Positions 52,032-56,169 of a DNA stretch of 56,169 nt are shown here, in pieces. Position 1 is the stretch's first letter; each line of letters opens with the position of its first letter. The notes under the pieces were generated by a model. The model did not search any database. It had not been told where the DNA came from and saw nothing but the letters and a program-made list of their open reading frames with translations. This DNA comes from an uncultured Fibrobacter sp. (lineage in GTDB: Bacteria; Fibrobacterota; Fibrobacteria; Fibrobacterales; Fibrobacteraceae): positions 1 to 56,169 of the forward strand of contig CAKUTF010000015.1 in the NCBI GenBank assembly GCA_934691725.1, written 5' to 3'. Made by a program: the position numbers and the translations under genes.

Positions 52032-52405
52032 CTAGAATGTGCTTTTTTTGCTTGCATCCCTTTTGATCTTTTATAAAACGCGGATTCAGTGAAAACCGGT
52101 CGAGTTTCTACTTTGGAAGAAATCTCAGAATCGGTTTTCATAACAGGGCGCTTAAAGTGTCTTTATCGAACCTAGCTTGGCAAGCTCGCTAGCAGTCATT
52201 ATCGGACGAGATTCCCCGGTCAAGCCGGGGAATGACATTTTAAAAAGCCTAGACGTCCGCAGACCCATTACTCATTCCTAATTCCCCATTCCCTTAGACG
52301 TCCGCGGTTCCTTATAAAGACATTCTCTCTATGCGGCGTATCGGTTTTCGGTTCGCAGCGTCAAGGATTGAAGAAGTTTTAAGCGGAAGAGAATCCGCTT
52401 TTTCG
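52032..52405. repeat. Gene-free stretch with dispersed repeats before ogt
   Basis: 374 bp without a gene. The first 100 bp are AT-rich and could hold the promoter of the expansin-like lipoprotein. From about 52160 it carries GGCAAGCTCGCTAGCAGTCATTATCGGAC-type words, REP-like copy 4, and two AGACGTCCGC words, the second within a roughly 35-bp sequence (52291-52326) nearly the same as 33392-33428. Confidence 0.75.
52212..52232. repeat. REP-like palindrome copy 4
   Basis: CCCCGGTCAAGCCGGGG with TT/AA flanks and TGACATTTT after it, identical in the core to copies 1 and 3. Confidence 0.88.
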
Positions 52406-52915
52406 TCATAGGGGCTTGAAGAGAATCCCTTCGAGTTCGAGCAGGAAAATTTTCCGTTCGATACCTCCTGCATAGCCGGTGAGCTTTCCGGTTTCTCCGA
52501 GGACGCGGTGGCACGGGATGATGAGTGATATCGGATTGTGAGCGACCGCTCCGCCGACAGCCTGGGCGGACATGGATTTTCTGTTCGTTTTTTGAGCGAC
52601 TTCTCGGGCGATTTCGCCATAGGTTGTCGAATGGCCGAACGGAATTTCCAGCATGATTTCCGAAACGAGTCTCTTGAAAGCGGATCCCTCGATTTTCAGG
52701 GGAGGCGTAAAATCCGGAGCCTTTCCCGAAAAGTAGATGTCCAGCCATTTTTTTGCGGAAGAGAAAATCGGCATGTCCTTTTCGGCGGGCGTTGTCCCGT
52801 AGAGCGTATCGCGATCGTATTTTTGACCGTCGAACCAAAGCCCGGTCAGGTTCTCTCCGTCGCTTGCAAGCGTGATGTTTCCTATGGGAGAGCCGTATTG
52901 CGCGATGAAATTCAT
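52406..52915 (-). CDS. ogt: Methylated-DNA-protein cysteine methyltransferase
   Basis: A 169-residue DNA-repair protein that removes O6-methylguanine by taking the methyl group onto its own cysteine. The active site is in LIIPCHRVLGETGKLTGYAGG (PCHR, about residues 134-137), with the helix-turn-helix GHSTTYGEIAREVAQ (about 94-108) that inserts its arginine finger into DNA and AQAVGGAVAHNP next to it. The N-terminal ribonuclease-like domain (MNFIAQYGSPIGNITLA) is normal. Ogt-type, without an Ada domain. It is divergent from the VanZ-like gene with 40 bp between. Confidence 0.94.
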   Translation of the reverse strand: MNFIAQYGSPIGNITLASDGENLTGLWFDGQKYDRDTLYGTTPAEKDMPIFSSAKKWLDIYFSGKAPDFTPPLKIEGSAFKRLVSEIMLEIPFGHSTTYGEIAREVAQKTNRKSMSAQAVGGAVAHNPISLIIPCHRVLGETGKLTGYAGGIERKIFLLELEGILFKPL

Positions 52916-52955
52916 TCTTATTAAGATAGAATTTGTCCGGGGATTTCTTGCGGAG

Positions 52956-53402
52956 ATGTTCGCATTTTCTAAATTGTTTGGTATGAAATGCTTTGACGGT
53001 TTCTTGGAACGCTATCCCTTGTTTCGCTATATTCCCGGGATACTCCTGCTCGCGATGATTTTTCGGACGTCGGCGATTCCGGGAAGCGGCATGACATGGC
53101 TTGTTTCGCCTTTTGACAAGCTGATGCATGGTGGCGTGTATGCGGTTCTCGGAGCGTGTTTTTGTCTGTGGTTTGCAAATGCCCGGTGGGAAAGGCGTTC
53201 GCTTGTGATGACTTTGTGCGCCGCCGGACTTTGCCTTGTCGCCGGTGTTCTTGACGAATTTCACCAAAGTTTTGTGCCGGGACGTTCCGTTTCGGCAGGA
53301 GACGTGTGCGCGGATCTTGTCGGAGGCCTCATAGGGGCGTTTGTCTATCGGGCGGTCAAGCCTTGGAAGCGGTTTGGAATTTTCCGAGAAATAAAGTCCT
53401 AG
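52956..53402 (+). CDS. VanZ-like membrane protein
   Basis: A 148-residue protein with four helices. The VanZ motif is complete: KLMHGGVYAVLG in helix 2, then GVLDEFHQSFVPGRSVSAGDVCADLVGGLIG (D-E-x-x-Q, P-G-R, D-x-x-x-x-x-x-G) through helices 3 and 4. VanZ proteins are linked to low-level teicoplanin resistance, but most chromosomal ones have no known role. The frame opens at 52872, inside ogt on the other strand; ATG 52956 or 52983 is more credible, neither with a good ribosome-binding site. It is the last gene before the integrated element. Confidence 0.8.
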   Translation: MFAFSKLFGMKCFDGFLERYPLFRYIPGILLLAMIFRTSAIPGSGMTWLVSPFDKLMHGGVYAVLGACFCLWFANARWERRSLVMTLCAAGLCLVAGVLDEFHQSFVPGRSVSAGDVCADLVGGLIGAFVYRAVKPWKRFGIFREIKS

Positions 53403-53547
53403 TTTTCGGCTCTTGCCTATTTTGCCTTAAAATCGTCGGGAGACCGCTTGAAATATGGGTTTCTGCCGTTTTCAGCCGTATAAAGCGTAAAGGTCGGGAC
53501 GGTGGGGAAAGTCCGCAAAATTTTTTGTCGTGTGCGTAAAACGTGCT
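53403..53547. other. Junction region next to the integrase, possible attachment site
   Basis: 145 bp between the VanZ-like gene and the recombinase gene, with no open gene. Integrases usually lie next to one attachment site of their element, so the left end is expected here, but the other end is outside the window and no direct repeat can be matched. No tRNA is nearby. Confidence 0.35.
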
Positions 53548-54561
53548 TCACAGGATTTCCACCGAGGCTTCGAGGTTCGACGGCAGGAGATGGGCATAGA
53601 CGGAGAGCGTGAGCGACACGTCCTCGTGGCGCATGAGCAGTTGGACCGCCTTGATGGACGCCCCGCCGATGAGCAGGTTCGAGGCGAACGAGTGGCGGAA
53701 ACGGTGCGGGTGGGCGGTTTTCGGGTCGAACCCTGCGGTTTTCGCCGCTCGCCGGAGATGGAGACGGACGTTGTGGAACGCCATCTTCGGGAACATCCTT
53801 CCGGATTTCGGGGAGGCGTAGGCGTCGAGGTGTGATTTCAGGCGGCGGCAGACCGGGACCTCGGCGTATTTTCCGCCCTTGCCCGTGACGCGGATTTTCC
53901 CGTTTCGGATGGATTCGACCGTGATGTTCGTCGCTTCTTCGAGGCGCAGCCCGGCGAACGCCATGAGGGCGAACGCGGTGCGCACGTCGTCGCGCGTTTC
54001 CGCTGCGATTATCCGCTCGCATTCCTCGACGGTCCAGAACTCGCGGGGCTTCCTCACGGCTTTCGGCGGGTGGATGTTCCGGAAGGGGTTCCGCCCCTGC
54101 ATCTCATAGGCGTCTAGCGCCCACTTGAAGAATCCCCGGACGGCGACGGTCTTGACGTTCACGGTGGAACCCGCGCATTCGGAAAGGGTCGATATGAACT
54201 TCGCGGCATCGGTCGCCGTGAAATCCTTCAGGTCGTAGATTCCCTCGGTTTCGCAGAAGTCGAGCAGGTCGCCGAGCGTCGCCCGGTAGCGTCCCACGGT
54301 TTTTTCCGCGAGACGCCGGACCAGTTCAGCGTCTTTCAGGTAGGCAATCGCCGCCGCTTCGATTGTCGGCGACGGACGCTCAGACGGAAGGAACTTCTCG
54401 GCCTGCTTCTTCGCTAGCCATTCCAGCGCGACAGACTTGCTTTCCGTGCCGAGAGAGACCCAGCGCCGCTCGCCCGTGGCCGGGTCGGATTCCCTGCCGT
54501 ACCACACGCGCGAGCCGCGCGCCTTGTTCCGCTGGCTTATGCCGTACCGTTTCGTTTTCAT
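53548..54561 (-). CDS. int: Tyrosine recombinase / integrase
   Basis: A 337-residue phage-type integrase. A short N-terminal arm domain (residues 1-55, SRVWYGRESDPATGERRWVSLGT), a core-binding helical SAM-like domain (about 65-165) and the catalytic domain (about 170-330) are present. All active-site residues can be seen: Arg in FAGLRLEEA (about 202), Lys in VTGKGGK, HRFRH (about 287), His in MRHEDV and the nucleophile Tyr in SVYAHL (about 320). It should integrate and excise the element to its right. GGAG lies 9 bp before the ATG. The start lies inside the excisionase frame. Confidence 0.93.
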   Translation of the reverse strand: MKTKRYGISQRNKARGSRVWYGRESDPATGERRWVSLGTESKSVALEWLAKKQAEKFLPSERPSPTIEAAAIAYLKDAELVRRLAEKTVGRYRATLGDLLDFCETEGIYDLKDFTATDAAKFISTLSECAGSTVNVKTVAVRGFFKWALDAYEMQGRNPFRNIHPPKAVRKPREFWTVEECERIIAAETRDDVRTAFALMAFAGLRLEEATNITVESIRNGKIRVTGKGGKYAEVPVCRRLKSHLDAYASPKSGRMFPKMAFHNVRLHLRRAAKTAGFDPKTAHPHRFRHSFASNLLIGGASIKAVQLLMRHEDVSLTLSVYAHLLPSNLEASVEIL

Positions 54562-54766
54562 TGGTTGCGACTCCTATCTTCGTGCTTTCGTCGATGTATT
54601 CCGTAATCCATTCCCTTGTGAGGTAGTAGCAGTTCCCGAAGAGCAGGTGGGTAATCCGTCCCCGTCGGCAGAGCGAGAGCAGCGTGGGCTTTGTCACGCC
54701 GAGGACTTTTGCCGCGCCGCCGGCCGTGAAGTATTCCTTTCCGTTTATCGTCCTTGTGGTTTTCAT
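54380..54766 (-). CDS. Excisionase-like MerR/HTH_17 DNA-binding protein
   Basis: A 128-residue frame whose first 65 residues are a winged-helix excisionase domain: EYFTAGGAAKVLGVTKPTLLSLCRRGRI then YYLTREWITEYI. Such proteins bend DNA at the attachment site and set recombination direction. Its ATG follows GGAGG perfectly and overlaps the previous stop in ATGA. The second half is encoded in the 182 bp it shares with int and is Arg/Gly/Ala-rich, as expected of a frame constrained by the other gene, so it may matter little or the functional stop may be elsewhere. Confidence 0.82.
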   Translation of the reverse strand: MKTTRTINGKEYFTAGGAAKVLGVTKPTLLSLCRRGRITHLLFGNCYYLTREWITEYIDESTKIGVATNENETVRHKPAEQGARLARVVRQGIRPGHGRAALGLSRHGKQVCRAGMASEEAGREVPSV

Positions 54767-54933
54767 CTTTCCTCCTTGATTCCGAGGGCTTCCCTCAGTT
54801 CCGCGTTCTCGTCCCTGAGGCGCTTCAGCTCGTCGGTCATGTCCTCCCATTCCGAGAGGGGGATCGTGACGAAGTAGGGCTCGTGACGGACGGGGTAGCC
54901 GTTCGCGCCGGTGAATTCGGGTATCGGTCTCAT
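54763..54933 (-). CDS. Small element protein with C-terminal coiled coil
   Basis: A 56-residue protein (MRPIPEFTGANGYPVRHEPY...) ending in a leucine-heptad helix, WEDMTDELKRLRDENAELREAL, which should dimerise. GGAAGGAG precedes the ATG, and both ends overlap neighbours by ATGA, so it is one link in a translationally coupled chain. No family recognised. Confidence 0.7.
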   Translation of the reverse strand: MRPIPEFTGANGYPVRHEPYFVTIPLSEWEDMTDELKRLRDENAELREALGIKEER

Positions 54934-55127
54934 TGTTTCTCCTTCCTGCAATTGGCGGGGTCGAAGCAGTACGAAAAGTATCCGCAGTCCCAGCATTTCG
55001 CGATGCGCTTCCTGCGCTCGGCGTTGTGTCTCGCCTCTTCCCTCTGGCGTTCGATTGCGCCCCTTTCGCCGCGGAACGCGTTCCGGGCGTATATCGGGTC
55101 GAGGGGTTCCAGTATCGGGTCGGTCAT
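54930..55127 (-). CDS. Small Cys-containing element protein
   Basis: A 65-residue basic protein with four cysteines near the C-terminus, CWDCGYFSYC...NC, possibly a small zinc-binding knuckle, after a charged helix (RGERGAIERQREEARHNAERR). The ATG at 55127 follows GGAGG; a longer frame to 55247 lies in the next gene. It overlaps both neighbours by ATGA. Function unknown. Confidence 0.7.
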   Translation of the reverse strand: MTDPILEPLDPIYARNAFRGERGAIERQREEARHNAERRKRIAKCWDCGYFSYCFDPANCRKEKQ

Positions 55128-55330
55128 TTTGCCTCCTCCAGCTTCTTCCTTTCCCGGAACGGGATGGATTTCGAGAGTTCCTGCAGGGCGCACCACGGGT
55201 TCGGCCAGCGGTTGATGAGCAGGGCGAGCTTCACGTCCGCCGGGCATTCGAACTCCAGCGCGTCGCGGTAGGGGTAGAGCTTCCTGTAGAGAACCTTGGC
55301 GCGCTCCCTCAGGGCTTTGTTTATGGGCAT
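55124..55330 (-). CDS. Small element protein, unknown
   Basis: A 68-residue helical, basic protein (MPINKALRERAKVLYRKLYP...RERKKLEEAK) with AGGA a few bases before its ATG and an ATGA overlap with the following gene. No signal peptide, membrane helix or recognised motif. Confidence 0.7.
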   Translation of the reverse strand: MPINKALRERAKVLYRKLYPYRDALEFECPADVKLALLINRWPNPWCALQELSKSIPFRERKKLEEAK

Positions 55331-55594
55331 CTAGTCCTCCTTGTCCTTGACAATTGAGAGACCCGGAGTCGCCTGGTCGAACTCTGCCCGGATAACAAAT
55401 TCAGGTATCGAAGACGTCATAGTGAAGCCCCAGTCGCAAACGTTTCCGAAAATCCTGTTTCCAGACTCGCCCTTGCCGCAGATTCCGTCGACATCGACGC
55501 TGACGACGACTTCGAAATCGGATGGCTCCAAATGTTGTTCATCAGCCATCCTCCGGCAGTCCTCGAGTATTCGTTCGAGTTCCTTGAATTTCAT
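55331..55594 (-). CDS. Small acidic element protein, unknown
   Basis: An 87-residue protein, acidic overall, with a helical start (KFKELERILEDCRRMADEQ) and beta-rich remainder (FEVVVSVDVDGICGK, FGNVCDWGF). Its stop abuts the next start (55330/55331), and its own start is 3 bp after the upstream gene. It recalls small proteins common in rumen phage and ICE modules; no function is assigned. Confidence 0.68.
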   Translation of the reverse strand: MKFKELERILEDCRRMADEQHLEPSDFEVVVSVDVDGICGKGESGNRIFGNVCDWGFTMTSSIPEFVIRAEFDQATPGLSIVKDKED

Positions 55595-55597
55595 CGT

Positions 55598-55906
55598 TCA
55601 TCCCTCCAGTCCCATGTAGTCGGCGGTGGGCTCGTGCCATTCCTTGTCCTCCCACTTGCGGACGCGGAAGCTCTCGAAACAAGGCTTGTCCGCAATGTCG
55701 GCGTCAAATTCATAGGTGGCCCACACTCCCGAGCTTAATATATTGTTGCAGTATCCTTTCCCCTGGGCGAGCCATTTCATAAGCTCGAGGTTCGTCGCCC
55801 GGCGGGGCTTCGGCTCTTCCGGGATTTCGGCGCAGTGTTGCCAGTAGGTAGACTGGCAGATTACCGCAGCAAATCCGTTTTCCCTATTTGGGACGACTGC
55901 ACACAC
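55598..55906 (-). CDS. Element protein with IPEEPKPRRATN motif (surviving frame)
   Basis: A 102-residue frame with HCAEIPEEPKPRRATNLELMKWLAQGKGYCN in the middle and VRKWEDKEWHEPTADYMGLE at the end, motifs I associate with a frequent but uncharacterised family in mobile elements of gut bacteria. Such proteins normally open with about 30 further residues (MKYNGIELQEF...FDPPKKM), which here lie at 55940-56023 behind a TAG stop and in another frame. The ATG at 55906 has no ribosome-binding site, so this may be an untranslated remnant. Confidence 0.55.
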   Translation of the reverse strand: MCAVVPNRENGFAAVICQSTYWQHCAEIPEEPKPRRATNLELMKWLAQGKGYCNNILSSGVWATYEFDADIADKPCFESFRVRKWEDKEWHEPTADYMGLEG

Positions 55907-56023
55907 ATGCTGCGGGATTGCTGCGTCGGTGCAGTCGTCCTAACAAATCATTTTCTTCGGAGGGTCGAAGACGACGGGCTTGCAGCTGGTGAACTCTTGC
56001 AGTTCGATTCCGTTATATTTCAT
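55598..56023 (-). pseudogene. Decayed mobile-element gene, nonsense plus frameshift
   Basis: The start MKYNGIELQEFTSCKPVVFD...KKMIC (ATG at 56023, overlapping the upstream stop by ATGA) ends at TAG 55940-55942 after 27 codons. Reading TGG for TAG would continue WDDCTDAAIPQHVC, where WD is what family members have, and one lost base then leads into the 102-residue frame. So the gene seems to have one nonsense change and one frameshift. An 11-bp inverted repeat, GGACGACTGCA...TGCAGTCGTCC, frames the damaged part (about 55891-55940). Confidence 0.65.
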
Positions 56024-56169
56024 GGTGTTTTCTCTTGTGTTTGTCCTTTCCCGGCCTTGCGCCTGTCCCGGTAGCGGACGTAGTATCCGTGCATGCGTTC
56101 CCGGTAGCGTTCGCGCTCCCCGGGCGTCATGTTCGCGAGGCGTTCCCTCCGTCTCGCGCTTGTTTTCTC
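56020..56169 (-). CDS. Partial basic element protein (C-terminal 49 residues)
   Basis: Cut by the window edge. The visible end is strongly basic and helical, with RRRERLANMTPGERERYRER followed by MHGYYVRYRDRRKAGKG, a pattern of Arg/Tyr-rich nucleic-acid-binding or phage-type proteins. The stop overlaps the next start as ATGA, continuing the coupled chain of the element. Confidence 0.65.
   Translation of the reverse strand, partial: EKTSARRRERLANMTPGERERYRERMHGYYVRYRDRRKAGKGQTQEKTP

Noticed and set aside
55940..56023. TAG recoded as sense codon in the element
   Set aside because: No other genes of the element contain internal TAG, and a frameshift follows the same site, so ordinary decay is simpler.

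Overview
The window looks like chromosome from a rumen or gut Fibrobacter, close to F. succinogenes. The main reasons are a multi-CBM GH51 endoglucanase of the Cel51A/EGF type, a CE6 acetyl-xylan esterase with a CBM6 and a sorting-type tail, many short lipoproteins, paired LptF/LptG permeases, and a GC-rich coding style with TATATT-like -10 boxes. This assignment rests on recognition of protein families, not on a search.

Layout. 1-1818 (minus): envelope genes ending in a BamD-like lipoprotein. 1889-14062 (plus): a long, tightly packed run of lptF, lptG, a GAF-GGDEF protein, a sodium:solute symporter, tadA, a lipoprotein, a beta-helix protein and a four-gene unit built around a MotA/TolQ-like plus MotB/OmpA-like membrane motor. 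14069-17277 (plus): a copper module with a palindromic operator, CsoR, a membrane-anchored HMA protein, and a CopA ATPase with a third HMA domain fused at its C-terminus. 17323-18735 (minus): argH.

18816-32420 (minus) is a defence island. A type I restriction-modification system (hsdM, hsdS, hsdR) is opened up by an AAA/DUF4143 ATPase, a duplicated hsdS start, an AT-rich three-gene cassette (PLD nuclease, a 180-residue unknown, an SF1 helicase with a C-terminal nuclease-like domain) and an Rpn-type nuclease. Two cassette genes are broken by minimal, reversible-looking changes: an A9 tract in the PLD gene and an 11-bp tandem duplication in the helicase gene. Undoing each one restores a single continuous open frame (480 and 917 residues).

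32498-45802 holds mixed housekeeping genes: a SUI1-family factor, tRNA-Asn, an MCE protein, a FIST-GGDEF protein, argG, a sugar transporter, a GNAT, the CE6 esterase, TerC, a radical SAM protein and a MATE pump. Two roughly 0.7-kb gene-free stretches are filled with dispersed short repeats whose left and right halves are largely complementary. 45936-51968 (minus) carries Cel51A behind a DsbA-like lipoprotein, an aminotransferase and an expansin-like lipoprotein. 52406-53402 has ogt and a VanZ-like gene. From 53548 to the window end (minus) lies one end of an integrated element: tyrosine recombinase, overlapping excisionase, and a chain of small genes joined by ATGA overlaps, one of them decayed.

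Most worth following up: the motor locus (8436-14062), which resembles a proteobacterial DUF3348-DUF802-OmpA-DUF2894 gene set of unknown function; the switched-off PLD/helicase cassette; and the CopA-CopZ fusion that keeps an internal ribosome-binding site and start codon.
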